Counted from the first letter of the stretch, positions 1 through 13,100 are shown. The stretch: 64,000 nt of DNA from Lutraria lutraria (GCA_964023205.1 OZ026835.1:38227083-38291082), one strand, 5' to 3'. Numbers and translations: made by a program. Notes: a model not told the origin generated them from the sequence alone.

Positions 1-340
1 TGTAACCAAATTCTGTTAAATTCACTTTATATTTAAACTGATATAAAAAAAAACTGTTAAGAATGTTTCTTTTAAATGATTTCTTTCTTTATTCCTTTTT
101 ATTATTATTATTTTGCCGGAGAGTCGCCTGATTCTAAATGTGGTTAGATTTTAAGAGTAAAACAAATTTTAATGACCATTACTAGGAGCAAGGAGGCATA
201 CTAGTAGAAGAAACACAGACGGACGGACAAGAAAACTATCATACATGTACATGTACGTACATAGTTGTATATACTGTACGTATATACTCACATATATAAT
301 TAATAATAACACATAATTGAACATACATATTACAAACATG
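1..340. other. 3' flank of LINE, no gene
   Basis: AT-rich sequence downstream of the minus-strand LINE reading frame. It contains short repeats of TACATG/GTACGTA (about 240-290). It may be the element's 3' UTR, but no clear tail or target-site duplication was found. Confidence 0.4.
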
Positions 341-2843
341 TTAATTTCTTATTCCTGACAGAATACATTTAATGAATTTACATAACTTAATATTTTCTAT
401 TTGACTACTGGTCGACATAAGTTGTTCAAATTTGTACATGTTAGGCCTTCTTAAAAAGTATGGTTTGATAAATCGTTTTCTTTCATTTGTATATTTGGTA
501 CATTCAAAAAGGTAATGAAATTCGTCGCCTATTTTATCAGGACAATGGGAACAATATCTTAGATTACTTGGGATTCTATGCCAGTTTCCAATTTCTACAG
601 GTAAACGATGATTTCTTGTCCTAAATCGAATCATATATATAAGTAAGTTTGGTGGAGTTGTCTTCAAGTAGTTTTCGAAGCCAAATGATTTCTTAAATAT
701 TTTATATACTTTACTCTTGTTAGAATTTTCTACAAGTGAGTACCATTCCGATAAAAATAAATCTTTGAGTTTTTGTTTTACAGTTGCTTTCAGCCAATTG
801 ACATTTACAAAATTATCATTATTCCACATGTTCATTAGTCCACATTTGATAAGTATTTGTCTAATTTGATAAAACCACGGAAATTTCTTTTTTAAGTCAA
901 CATTATTTATATGTCTAGCTAACTCATACAAATTTCTATAAATAATTGTAGATAATTTCACAGGAAAATCTTCATTTTGAATTGTACATAACCGAGTCCA
1001 GAAAGATATCATTCTATGTTCTATATCAATACTTAACGGTGTACATCCACTTTCTCCATAAACCATATAGTTAGGTGTTGATCTTTTCATGTTTAAAATG
1101 TATTTAAGAAATCGTAATTGAACTCTTTCAAGTACATCTAAATTACCATAGCCCCAAATTTCTGATCCGTAAAGAAGAATAGGTTTAATTGTTTTATTAA
1201 AAAGATCAATTTGAATATAGACATAATCTATTACAATTTTTTAATAAACTATACATAGCTCGGGTTGCTTGTGCAGCAATGTGCTTTTTAGATTTTGTGA
1301 AAGATCCAGATTTACAAAAATAAACACCCAAATATTTGTATTCATTAACGGTTTCCAGAGGCTGATTTTTAAATGTGAAATTAACTGGACGCTGTCTACC
1401 CTTTGAAAATATTACAATTTTGGATTTAGCTATATTAACAGTAAGTTTCCAATTGTTACAGTATTCATCATACGCATTTAGAGCTCTTTGTAAATCAATT
1501 TCATTATCTGCTAATATTACTGTATCGTCAGCATAAAGTAAGATCAATAGTTTTAGAAAATTTTGGATTTCGTTTGGTATTTCATTTTCATTGCCAACGT
1601 GAATACCTTGGGTATTATGATGCTCACGCATAAAAGATTCTAAGTCATTAAGAAATATGGAAAATAGCAAAGGTGAAAGATTTTCACCTTGACGTACACC
1701 AATATTACTGCCAAAGAAGTTGGAAATTTTCGAATTACAGGATACGCATGATTTTATATTGTTATACATGTTTTTTATTACATTGAAACACTTGCCATTT
1801 ATTTTTATACTTAGTAGCTTTTCCCAAAGACCATTCCTCCAGACTGTATCAAAAGCTTGTTTGAGATCTATGAATGCACAATAAAGTTTTTTACGTTTAT
1901 TATTTAGAACTTGAATGATGTGTTGAAGAATAAACATATTATCTGAAGTAGAGAAACCTTTTCTAAAGCCAGCTTGGCAATTTGTGAGTAAGTTAGTTGA
2001 CTCTACATATTGCGTTAATCGGTTGTTAAGGATACAGGTAAAAAGTTTTCCCATGCAACTAAGTAATGTTATCGGTCTATAGTTTTCTGGTTTTGATGCA
2101 TCACCCTTGTTTTTGTAAATAGGATTAATTATGCCGATTGTCCATGCTTCAGGAATTATTCCGGTGTTAAATACTAAGTTAAATAGTTTTAGATATATAT
2201 GTTTCATTTTTGTATAAGTGGATTTTATATGCTCATTTACTATCTTATCATATCCACAAGATTTGTTATTCTTTAGATTTTTTACAGCTTTTTCTATTTC
2301 AGATTCGTCAATTTCCTTATTTATATTTTCATTAATTTCATCTAAGTTGTCGTCAATGTTTTGTTCTATATTTTCACTTTGTTCTGAATTTGTATTTTTG
2401 AAAAATTCATATAAGTCGGAAAGAGAAGCTTGATTTCCAGATGCGCTTTTTCCTTTAAGTATTTTCCAATAAGCTCTGGCATCTTTACTTTTAATATTAC
2501 GTAGTTTGTATATTTCCCTTGTTTTTTCTTTGTTGGAAAATGAGCGGATAGTTGATTTATATTCTTTACTACATTGTTTTAGATGCTCTTTATTTACATT
2601 TGTTTTTCTTAATCTATACATGTGCTTAGCTCTATGAAAATTTCTTCTGGATTGCTTGCATTTAGAACCAAACCATTTTGGGTATTTATTATTTACAATA
2701 TTTCCATTGTCTTCGTCATTTTTACTATTAATGCTTCCAAAGGTATCTTCAGAAGTTTTCAAAAATATATTTGCAAGTTCATAAGCAGTTACTGTAATAC
2801 GTATACTTACAATTAATGTATTGTATACCTGCTTATAATATCA
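341..2843 (-). mobile_element. 5'-truncated, frameshifted LINE (non-LTR retrotransposon)
   Basis: The element reads from high to low coordinates and encodes a reverse transcriptase plus a C-terminal region. An in-frame stop lies near 2840 and no endonuclease domain is visible upstream, so the copy is 5'-truncated. The open frame 2762-1206 carries the RT core: AFIDLKQAFDTVW, GFRKGFSTSDN, GVRQGENLSPLLFSIFLND and the catalytic YADD (about 1527-1538). It then stops at 1206-1208. Reading on in another frame gives LFNKTIKPILLYGSEIWGY, the normal continuation, which joins the second open frame (1090-341). That frame ends in a Cys/His motif, CSHCPDKIGDEFHYLFEC, typical of LINE C-termini. One single-base indel near 1210-1222 therefore separates the halves and the copy cannot be autonomous. 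The clade (CR1/L2/Jockey-like) cannot be decided by eye. Confidence 0.9.
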
Positions 2844-2859
2844 CATTATCTACTTTAAC

Positions 2860-3430
2860 TCATTGTAAATCGCGTTTTACTCCATCAAATTTCAATATCT
2901 TTACACTTATGAAAACTAGATTACAATACCTTTTTAATCATGTAGATTTAAAAAATATATGTTAACAAATAAAAAAGATAAGATGGGGGGCCATGTTTTC
3001 CTAACCAAATTTTACGGGCGATAAAAAAATATATGAGTCGAATTCAACTCGCGATAAAAAACGTTTTACTAATTCAAATTTAAGTTTGTTTACAGTTATG
3101 AAAACTAGAGAGCTTAAGGTTTCCAACAGTATTAATCTTAAAAAAATATATTACGAAATAAAAAAGTTAAGATGGGGGGCCATGTTTTCCGAACACCAAA
3201 TTTTGTGATAAAAAAATAGATTTTTTACCTATCTTTAACCATGAATAAATGCATAAAAACAATACGAATTTCTATATCTAATTACATATTCTAAAACTAC
3301 AGAACGTTAGCTTTAATATGATATCAGAATTATTAATATCCAATAAGAAACAAAAAAGTTGATAGGGGGGGCCATGTTTTCCTTTAATTTTACACTAAAA
3401 TCTAGAGGGGCGCCATGTTTTATACTTCGC
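2860..3430. repeat. degenerate ~190-bp tandem repeat
   Basis: The motif GGGGGGCCATGTTTTCC recurs near 2985, 3176 and 3368, about 191 bp apart, with a shorter GGGGCGCCATGTTTT near 3405. Each copy is preceded by AAAAAGTTAAGAT-like sequence. The units are heavily diverged and non-coding. Confidence 0.7.
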
Positions 3431-3451
3431 CATTATCATGTACTCTTATAT

Positions 3452-4403
3452 CACGGTGGTTAACCGGCTCGGACTTTTTTGGATCAAATCAGCGTCCCCA
3501 GACAATTTTTGATCGAGCAAAGGACTTTTACTGATTAATTTCTTAAAAACAATGGACAGACATCCTCATTCAGGCGCAAAAACACGTACGAATTTTACAA
3601 TTTCTGTACCACGGAACTTTAACATGTCTGTTCTTTCCATATATTCAAAATAATTAACAATTTCTTGTAAATTTATTCTTTACATCGAGAAAAAGTCTGA
3701 GGTTTCTAAAGCGAAAGTGAAAGTGCATCAACATTTACCTGAATTACTAAGAAAGTACGTACACCGATTTTACAGACTTCATGTATGTTTATTGCTCTAA
3801 AATATATGTATATAATATGTACATTGCCTAGGTGTTCTAGTCAAACGTGGGTCTTTCAGACATCAAATTATCAGTTTTTAACGATCTAAAAGAACTGATC
3901 ATAACTTGTCCGTTTCCATGATCACTAGAAGTCCTTCGCTGCTAAGTTTGTTGTTTTTCTCTTTAACACCAATGAACCGAATTTTGACTGGATAAATACC
4001 CGATAAATACCTTTGATAAATTGTTATTATTCAGTTCAGTAACGATACCGATTGAAAAACATGAAAACTTTGTAGAAATTGACATCTTATTCCTTCACTC
4101 GACACTATCGCCCAATTTTGCGTAAGAAAATGCAATTTGACTACATTTGTGCATGGACTCTGCATGTTCTCTGTGATGTTGATTTTAAATAACATTATTT
4201 TCTTGTTAATATACATTTGTGCCGTTCTGTCGCACATAAATAGTTAAAATAAAATAAGTAGAACATATAAAATATCAAATATTTTGAACACACCTGTCTA
4301 AACTTTTAGCTTGATATTCATTTTAAAAGTCCTTTGCTCGATCAAAAATAGTCTGGGGACACTGATTTGATCCAAAAAAAATCCGAGCCGGTTAACCACC
4401 GTG
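3452..4403. mobile_element. non-autonomous TIR DNA transposon with CACGGTG termini
   Basis: The two ends are inverted copies of each other over about 80 bp with only a few differences. Each starts CACGGTGGTTAACCGGCTCG. Both flanks carry TATAT directly outside the TIR, consistent with a 5-bp target-site duplication, although the flank is AT-rich. The 952-bp element has no convincing coding sequence. The end-most heptamer and 5-bp duplication resemble Transib/RAG-type elements, but no transposase is present to confirm this. Confidence 0.75.
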
Positions 4404-5023
4404 TATATTCATAAATAAGAAATGACATTAAGCATCCAATACCGTCACACAGGATACGATCCTTAAACTTGAGATCGGTCTCCAATCTTAAATATTGCAG
4501 TATACGTACTTGCATATAAGTGGATATATTTGACTCATTGACTTGTATTAATTAGGTAGTTGTACTTAGAGATCCTTAATACAACTACCTGCTTGTATAC
4601 AGATAAAACACAGTGTCAAAACTATTCAATCTTACCAAATTAATTTTGATCTATGATATATCAGATACACAAAACAAGAATATTTGCAGTGAGACCGAGA
4701 CCTCGACCACTGCATGCATGCAATCTTCATGTGTCGTCTGTTTACAAACAATTCTGAGTAGCTCCAGTAGTATATTTTTCCGCGAATCGTTTAATATTTG
4801 CCCATTACTGGGGAGAATATATGATTTTTCTAGACGAATTATACTCATGGGTATTAGTTTATTTTAGTTGTTTGCGAGTATATAATGTAGTGCCTGTTTC
4901 TAGTTTGGCTTATCCTGACCATTCTATTGGCTAATGGCGATGACTGAATCTATTAATAGTAGATAAGTAAGGTAAGTAAATCATGCAGGAATTGCTCTAT
5001 GATTTTGACCTAGACAAGTTGTT
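4404..5023. other. gene-free AT-rich stretch
   Basis: No coding signal is convincing on either strand. It holds a 43-bp palindromic insertion-like block at 4549-4591 flanked by CTTGTAT (4542-4548 and 4592-4598), listed separately. Confidence 0.5.
4549..4591. mobile_element. micro-palindrome with 7-bp direct repeats
   Basis: Arms AGGTAGTTGTA and TACAACTACCT are separated by about 15 bp, and the block is flanked by identical CTTGTAT on both sides. The left terminus is not perfectly symmetric with the right (TAATT in place of C), so the boundary is uncertain. It resembles the other 40-bp palindromes with 7-bp duplications in this window. Confidence 0.45.
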
Positions 5024-5395
5024 GTGTGGCATGATATCTGAAATGCTATTTGAAGTTCAACGTGGTTGTATCTTAGCAGATTATGGTGAATTTGTTAACA
5101 TTTAGGGTTTATTCTTTTTGATTGATGTAGGGTATGATATAACCATGTGCTTGTGAACTATGTACATGAATTTATTCATTTGTCAAATTTATACTCATGA
5201 TTGTCATTATAATGTGTATTACTCATATCAAGTAAATATTTTATACTCTCCTGAATGGAGGATTGAATAAAGTATACAGTCAATATCCTTTATGAAAAAA
5301 AAAACTTCACACAAAAAACATATACCAATATGCTTCTTGTAATTCGTCTACCTTTAACGTTTTGTTATAGTTTTTCTTGTTATCAATTAAGTAAT
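5024..5395. repeat. dispersed repeat, copy 1 of a direct pair
   Basis: This block is repeated in the same orientation at 7408-7766. Shared landmarks include ACATGAAT-TATTCATTTGTCAAA, TATACTCTCC-AATGGAGGA, TGAATAAAGTA and GCTTCTTGTAATTCGTCTA. It has no open frame. It could be a transposon end or part of a segmental duplication that also produced the two ALF copies. Confidence 0.65.
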
Positions 5396-5419
5396 TAAGA
5401 GATATTAATAAACTTGAAT

Positions 5420-5965
5420 ATAACAGAACTGGACTTTATTCAAGATGTGTACATAGCACATAGTCATACAAGATTATAAACATCAAGGTCATTCATAATA
5501 AAAAGAAGAGGAAAATCTATAATTATTTTGCATACATGAAAATGAAATAGTGATAAATTTATATTTAAAAAAATACATAAAACCGCTCGTATAAACATGA
5601 TGTAATTACAATATTACATCACATCATATTTGCATTTTTTTCATATCACTAAATTCTTCATCACATTTAAACGTATGTATTGGTTGCAATTTTGCAGTAC
5701 AGAGCTAAATTAAACATAACATTGTTATCACAAATTTTCATTAAAACGATAAATTTAAACATACTAGGTCTTTTATGATAAAAAATCATTAATGCAGGAT
5801 TTACGTATCTCAAAGCATACAGGACAAATGATGATAAAATGATACTCATCCTCAATATCACATGTATTACAAATTTGACAAAATATTTCGTCTTGATCAG
5901 GAATGTTATCCCTGTCTTGAGGAATGTTCTTTCTAGAGTACCTACCAGTATCGATTCTTAATGAA
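5420..5965 (-). mobile_element. LINE 3'-terminal remnant
   Basis: Reading the minus strand from about 5960 gives the LINE C-terminal signature RIDTGRYSRKNIPQDRD followed by CQICNTCDIEDEYHF. A frame change then leads to YHKRPSMFKFIVLMK and LALYCKIA. The downstream end CTTGAATAAAGTCCAGTT (5430s, minus strand) looks like a LINE 3' tail. It is severely 5'-truncated and frameshifted. Confidence 0.75.
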
Positions 5966-6174
5966 TCACTGAGATATTCTTAAACGAGTAATCATGAACA
6001 GACATAAGTTATTTATAATGTAAATAATTAATCTAAGTATGATTTACAATGATCGACTCAAAGGGAGAAAACATGTTTACAAAATGATAACGTCCATCGA
6101 TATATGAAGTTAAGTCAAATTTATATTCACTTGACAATTAACTTAACAGACAATTGGTGACTTCTATTCAAAGG
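5966..6174. other. unassigned spacer
   Basis: I see no gene or repeat that can be supported here. Confidence 0.4.
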
Positions 6175-7248
6175 TCACATATCTTCTTTGTAAGAGAATT
6201 TGTACTTGATCTCTAAAGACCCAATCCATAGCCTACCAAAGTATGACCAATTCCTTTTGTGTTGCGACTGAAAAATATTCGAATATACATTTTTGTACAT
6301 GTATATATATGTCTCAATGAATGTAGGATAACGATTTACAAGAAGAAGTCACCTCCCCTTATTAGGGTATGGATTCAATACATGTCAGAACGATCATTTT
6401 TAATAAGCAGATATATATTTATTACAAATCTCTGAATATATGTTATTTATGTCTCTGATACGTATAATGTACATCATGTATATATTTTGAAAAACTAATT
6501 ATACATATGAAGCAAAAATGGTTATCATATAGTTACGTCAGTTCTTTGGTCTGGATTCTTCATATCAAGATTTTCGGCTACAATAGTACCTGAGACGGAG
6601 ACGTAAAAATGATAATTGATATTATATCTGTTTCGAATTCATGCATATATATACATTTGTATAATAATCAAGGAATTAGTTTCATGTGGGTAAGCAATCG
6701 ATGACTATAAAATCAAATACCAAGTTTCATGAATATATAACTCCAACTAATTTTGAATTTTAACCAATATGTCGATACGTATATGATACAACCGTAACTA
6801 CTCAGGCATTTCCGTAGCTCGTACATGAATATGTGTAGGATTACATATTTTTATCATTTGCATGGTTTCCCGGTCACTTCTTTTTCAACACTTGATACTC
6901 GTTTTCTCAGAATATCAGACTTTCAAATGTGTTTATCGTTCGCGATTGATATTATAGGTATCGGATTCCCATTGGAAGTGAAACAATTATTTAATTCCAT
7001 CGTTGGATTCCCAGGGAAAGTAGCACGGGAACAACAACAACAACAATCAAAATGGCAACCGAAGCACTTTTTTTAGATAAACACAGAGGAGTTCCGATTG
7101 CATATCATAGTTGCAAGTGATACTGTAAAAAGTCTATAGCACCATCACTGTACAGAGAAAACCATTTCTTACATGGTACTTGAAAATAAGAGAAGGACTC
7201 ACCCAGTAAGTTTCCCTGAGATACTTACGATCTAACTTTTCGTGGAGC
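6175..7248 (-). pseudogene. decayed copy of the ALF-like peptide gene
   Basis: All three exon regions of the neighbouring ALF-like gene (10147-13402) can be matched on the same strand, each damaged. Exon 1 is represented by its donor context (TTACTGG then GTGAGTCC at 7203) and a closely similar intron start, but no ATG or signal peptide survives. Exon 2 (6537-6589) keeps the acceptor TCTCAG and the start GTACT but lacks the stretch that encodes the amphipathic helix. Exon 3 (6175-6267) keeps the acceptor TTTTTCAG and the residues NWSY, then an internal deletion removes both loop cysteines before an early stop. The intron between exons 1 and 2 is only about 0.6 kb because it lacks the large insertion found in the intact gene. 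I infer a non-functional tandem duplicate. Confidence 0.7.
6268..6536. other. intron 2 of the ALF pseudogene
   Basis: Non-coding spacer between the exon 3 and exon 2 relics. It includes a stretch (6475-6530) homologous to 11110-11164 of the intact locus. Confidence 0.5.
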
Positions 7249-7407
7249 TCTACACCAATAAAATATTTAGTAATTTGTGAATATTTGGGTATCTATTTCA
7301 ATGCGATCTTCACCGTTTCACAATGACGGTCATCTTGCGCGCGATCACGTGATCGCTACACAACGTTTTAATTTACGGAGTCCAGACCCTTCTATTTGAG
7401 TGACCCT

Positions 7408-7766
7408 GCGTGGCATAATATCGGGAACATCATTAGATGTAAGTTTAATGTGGTTGTATCATATCAGACTATGGTGGATTTTGTAGTATTTACGGTGTAC
7501 TTTATTCCATTGATGTATGGTATGGTAATACCATGCACATGTGAACTATATACATGAATGTATTCATTTGTCAAATACTCTTGATTGTCAAAATATGTGT
7601 ATTATCTATAACTTGTAAATATGTTATACTCTCCATAATGGAGGAATGAATAAAGTAGACGGTCAATATCCTTTAGGAAAAAAGCAACTTCATACAAAAA
7701 ACTTTAACCAATGCTTCTTGTAATTCGTCTAACTATAACGTTTTGTTGTAATTGTTCTTGTTAAGT
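7408..7766. repeat. dispersed repeat, copy 2 of a direct pair
   Basis: Same orientation as 5024-5395 and alignable along nearly its whole length, including ATGAATAAAGTAGACGGTCAA and GCTTCTTGTAATTCGTCTAA. No open reading frame. Confidence 0.65.
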
Positions 7767-8070
7767 CTATGTTTTATGTTTCGTACACGTTGTATATTTT
7801 AAATGACCACGTACTGTTCTTTTTACTTGTCATTCCTGCAGTGTGCTTTTATTGTAATGTTGTGTCTTAACTGCTATAATCTATGCTTTCTATGTGTATG
7901 ACTGTAAATTAAGACATATTACTTCGTTTTTGACATACGATGTACTGTTATATATTTGTTTTATCTGTATTCTTATCAAACTCATATTTTGTGTCGGTAA
8001 ATAACTATCCATAGCTAATGTTAACATGTTAATATACTATTCCGAGTAAAGTTTGAACTTGAACTTGGTT
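7767..8070 (+). mobile_element. probable LINE 3' end
   Basis: This ends in GAGTAAAGTTTGAACTTGAACTTG-type sequence, the short AACTTG-repeat tail common at the 3' ends of molluscan LINEs. No coding remnant was recognised, so this is only the non-coding tail. Confidence 0.5.
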
Positions 8071-8839
8071 TTGATAAGGTTTTACATATGCCAATGCAGT
8101 CAATTCTAACACTTGGAGGTCTTTGGAAATAATGATTCAATTCAATAATCATATATATTATGATTTAACAAAATTTCTTTTATTTGGCAAAATTCTGTAA
8201 AGTGTAATAAACGGTTTTCTAAGAAATACAAAAAATGCAAAACTTCACCTTATCAAAGTATAAATGACTATAAAATTATGTAGTACTAGCTAGTGTTACA
8301 TTGTACATGTAATTAATTGGCAGTAAATAAATTGTTTGCTGGAGTCTTTATTAATGTACACTAACTTTTTGTACCATGTTAACTTCAAGAGGGTAGAAGG
8401 GAGAAAGTACGTTGGGGATGGTGGTTATTTTGCGTGCCTTTTCTTTAGGAATTTATTGTTTTGTAAATTGTCATATCACAGTTTGGATGATGAACTTGGA
8501 TGTAATTTTACGGACATCTTGGCCAATTAATAATTTATTTCCGTTTCAACAAATCTAAAAATTCATCAGTGAAAAATAAAAGTTATGCGGCTACTTTTAA
8601 CTTGTATCAAAAATTGAGTAGAACTTTGTTTGTTATCATAGTACCATGCTGAGTTATTAATCCTACCGGAGTTGGTTCCCTTTAAACAGTTTGTGAATAC
8701 GATGAAACGTACACTTGAACATCGCAAAGTTAACTTCAAAAATATAAATAAAGATCAAAACGTTGACTTAACTTGTGTCACTTTATATTTTAATGGTTTA
8801 TTATATGTCACAAAGGTCACAACATAACAATTTGTTCCA
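8071..8839. other. gene-free stretch
   Basis: AT-rich sequence with no recognised gene or repeat. A 64-codon open frame at 8336-8530 has no recognisable motif and no splice context, and is treated as chance. Confidence 0.45.
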
Positions 8840-9290
8840 AGAACAGAACAGAACTTTTATTAGAGACTTGTTCAAAGCAAAACACATATAGTATACAAAT
8901 AAGAGCATGTCATGTGATAGGTAAAAAAGGCATATGAATGAGAAATTATGATAGTATATGTACTAGTATTCTATTTTAGGAAAAAATATATGTATACCTA
9001 AATTGTACAAAGAGGGTGAATATAATCAATTAAGAGTAGCTAGTTAACATGGAATATTTAAGATATAAAGCTTGTTTTATAAATCTAGCAGTATTTAGTA
9101 AAACATTTTATTTTGAGTATTTAGTAGTTCAAGAAATTTAAACATTGGTGTTTTTTTATAACAATAATTAGGTATAAAGCTTTCAAGAAAGTCATAAACG
9201 TATCATTTATGTATTCTATATAGTTGGTACTAACTAAATTAAAAGCGTTTCATTCAGAATTTTTAACAATAAATTCCTCCGCAGTTCTGT
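8840..9290 (-). mobile_element. LINE 3'-terminal remnant
   Basis: The minus strand reads FNLVSTNYIEYINDT, then after a frame change DFLESFIPNYCYKKTPMF and KFLELLNTQNK, then LLNTARFIKQALY. This is the usual LINE C-terminal order, also visible in the first LINE of the window. The tail lies near 8840-8860 (AGAACAGAACAGAACTTT). It is broken by at least two frameshifts. Confidence 0.7.
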
Positions 9291-9299
9291 ATACTGATG

Positions 9300-9515
9300 A
9301 AGTTGAACAAAATAAATAGATAAATGAAGATAGATTTCAAACACACATGAATACCACAAGGTGCTGGTACGTATATCGTAGCGAACTCATAATAAATGGT
9401 CACAGATTACGAAAATATTCGACTGATTTATATGAGTCAGTTTCAAAATCCGCTGATTTTCTTGTTCTATGGTGATAATTTACATTTGAAATATACCAAA
9501 TACTGAGGTCAAAAA
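9300..9515. repeat. segmental duplicate, intact copy
   Basis: Successive pieces of this block reappear in the same order far away: 9310-9350 at about 17400-17455, 9362-9400 at about 18845-18875, and 9401-9510 at about 19373-19490. This copy is contiguous and the distant one is interrupted. Confidence 0.6.
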
Positions 9516-10146
9516 TTGAAATCCAATAAAATGAATGTGCATGCATAATAGATACTTTAATTCCCTACTATATCTCAGGCTTACATTATATTTAGGTATA
9601 TGCTACATAAAATGATTTAACATGTACTTTTACATTATGACGCTCAATGAGGGATGATTTCTCATGAAATCAACTAAATTATACAGAGTGATGAAATTTA
9701 ATATTATTTACAAAACAAACAATTGAAGGCTTTTTCAACAAATACTACCAGGTTTCCAATGAAGTTTTTGTTCTTTAATTGACTTTAGAAGTTGTATTTG
9801 TAACCTGTGCAATGACACTCATAAGCGTGTTAGTGACTGAACAAATTTATCAACAATAAAACATTCAAGATAGTATTGGAATTCAAAGAAAATTTCTATT
9901 AAATTAACTACAAAAACATTGATAAACCCATGCATTAACAAAACCCAGTGAGTATAATAAATCATGCAACTTATACGATCAATTACGCCTATTTTCATGC
10001 TGTTCAAAATCACTTTTAACAAATAATAAATGATAAAAACATTGTTCGGTCTAATGTTTCATTTTTAACTAGTTCTTATTTTAATTTGTGGTAGTGTCCA
10101 GTCAAAATAAGGGGAATATTAAGATTTGTTAGAATCTGTCTTCTAT
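9516..10146. other. 3' flank of the ALF-like gene
   Basis: AT-rich sequence downstream of the minus-strand peptide gene. No recognised repeat or coding signal. Confidence 0.4.
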
Positions 10147-13100
10147 TTATAGTTCTCCTCTCCTGTTTATCTTGTGTAAGAGATTTTGTATACAATGCTC
10201 AACGGCACCAGCTCGGCTCTTAGTGAACACGGTCTCAACCAAATGTGTACAATTATCAATGCAAGTTCCCAAATACTTCCATTGAATGCCCTTCACCTGA
10301 CCTTGGTACGACCAGTTGATATAGCAGTTGTCTCCACGATGCAACTGAAAGGTATACAGTAGTGATACACCTGCCTTTCTAACACCAGTGATTTTTACAC
10401 TATCAAAAAAGAATCAAAGTACTGAAAGTACTGTCGGAACTTGATTTTTTTCATATGAGACATATGTTGCTCGCAACACAACAATGACTGTTAGGAGAAA
10501 TCCTAAACTAGGAACTGTAAAGTTGATGGATATTCATGCTCAGGAATTAACATGTACACCATCTCAATATTGCCATCTATTTATGTACATATTCTTGTGC
10601 CAAATTTCATCAGTCTAGCATGATGGTTATCTAAGTTATCAGATGTTTCGAGTTTTTTATGTAGACCATTATCCAGCCTATAATTTTCCGAATCCATCGG
10701 TATCAAAATAAGCATTGTTGCTGTCGTATTTACTGATTTAGTACATACCGAAAAGCTCTTCAAAACGCTCCATTTTAATAATATATCTTGATTATGACCA
10801 CATAACACCTTAAATGCATACGACAGTGTTAGAAATAAACTAAAATCGACCTACATAATTCTTTTAGTGATAATCTGGTTTTGAAGAGTTTTTCGATTTT
10901 CCATGTTTTTAGTTCCAGACTCGGAACAAAATTGCTATCGATAATAGAAATGAACTGACATTTATAAACCACTATCGACTGTTTAATCGTAGTTTAAGAT
11001 TTTTCCAGAAAATCTATATAATTGGTATGTGAATTATATTCAAACTTAATATCATGATGTTGGACTATAAGACAGGTTTTGAAGTGAAAGTAAAAGTTTA
11101 TTAAAAGTATATATTTTGAAGAAACAAAAACTAATTATGGAACAAAAATGAATATCATAGTTACTTGGCCTGAATTCTTCGTTCCAAGAGCTCCGGCTAT
11201 ATCAGTAGCAAGTCTTAACAAATCCTCGAATCCACCATAAACAGTACCTGAGACGAAGGAGAAATAATGATAATTGACATCTGTCTCGTATTCATAATGA
11301 TTAAATAATTGTAATGTGTATGTGTAAGCAATCGATGACTTGAAAAACAAACTTCTTCAATTTGTATAACCAGTGTCGGGTCGTGGCCACAGATCCAAAG
11401 GGGTGTCACGAAAAAAAATCCAAAAAGAATTTTTATCTATGTAACCCGTATATATATATTGAAGGGAAGGAACTTCGACAATTTGAATTGTCCAACGCAA
11501 CATATAAACTTCCATGTTATTGCAATGCAGTACAAACTATTTAACTCATATATAGTGCAACGTGTGGGCAACTCAACACGCTGACAGAAAGTGTATACTT
11601 TTACTACCTTAAAAGATATTTTAAACTCGCTATTGAAGATATTTCACTCAATAAAAATGGTCAAATTTTACAAAAAGACACACAGTCGTAATGTATACCG
11701 GTATACATGTACAGAGTATAGAACTGTTAAATTACTGACACAACTTCTTATAATATGCCTTAATTCATAATGAAACACTATAATATACTAGCTGCCGATG
11801 ATTTCGCATCTCGAACAAACTCAGTATGCAATTTGCGAGGGGACGCTCCTATATGAGGGGACGCTCGTATATATTTGAGGAACACAAAGTCATACATGTA
11901 TAATGCATATAATACAATGTCGAATAATTGAATGAACATATGTAAGAAATTTTATACACTTGTGTTCTTTGTCTAGTAATGCAATATAATGATAAGACTA
12001 GTGTTTGTCTCTGTCTATTAATAATCAAATGTTTAGCAAATGGTGGCCGAATCGCCCAGGTAAAACCAGTGATAAAACCCCACTTTTAGATAGGGAACAA
12101 AACAACTCTGGAACCCTGTAACCCTTTGTCACCGCTAACGGCACTCGAACGTATTGTCCCCATAGTACTATACCACCTAGATGTGGGTCCTCATCTTTGC
12201 TAAACATTCGCAAAAATTATTCCGAACGTAATGAGCGTCAACATTAATAATGCTCTGTAATATATCTTCATTAAAACATCATTTCGGATAAAACTTGTGT
12301 TGACGCAACTAAAAATCTACTCTTAAGCATCGAATTTGAATTTTGTGTGCCCTCTGGGGCGGTCGCGGGATTTTCCTACAACAACTGTATAATCACTCGA
12401 GCATAATAAATCCGGTTCTGTAACCAATTACGATTGGACAATAATACTCGACTATGCGATGTAACGTCGAGTATTGATAATTAGCGAAGAATTTGCGTGT
12501 TTTTTGTTCAAGTTTGTCGGTTTCTTTATTTTACTTCCATGACGGGTCACATGACAATCGCCTAACTCTGTGGTATTTGTTTACAATTTACTTTTACCCT
12601 GTGCACTCTATCATTTCCACTACGCTACCAGGAACCATACCTAAAAAAATACCACGCAGTATCGCTCATCCTATCGGAATTTAGCTTTCATCACGAGTTA
12701 GGCGATTGTCACGTGACCTATCAAGGAAGCAAAATAAAAAAACTGACAATGTGAACAAAAATGTAAATTCTTCATTAAAAGTGCATCCCGAGATGTGAAG
12801 TCATTCGCAGTTAGTAAATTATACCATATATGATATAAATATACTGTTTGGTTATGAATCATGACCCATTCCATGAAGTTTTACCTGTAATTTATCAGTT
12901 TCGCTATAGATTTGTAAACGCTTCTATACTACGACTGTGTGTCTTTTTGTAAAATTTGACCATTTTTCGAGTGAAATATCTTCAATAGCGAGTTTAAAAT
13001 ATCTTTAAAGGTAGTAAAGGTATACATTTTCTGTTAGCGTGTTGAGTTGCCCACATGTTGCACTATACGTGAGTTAAATATTTTGTACTGCATTGCAATA

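Noticed and set aside
2218..2816. Two plus-strand open frames
   Set aside because: Antisense shadows of the LINE reverse-transcriptase frame.
6825..7076. 83-codon open frame, plus strand
   Set aside because: It lies antisense within the intron of the ALF pseudogene and has no known motif; the QQQQQ run is a CAA microsatellite.
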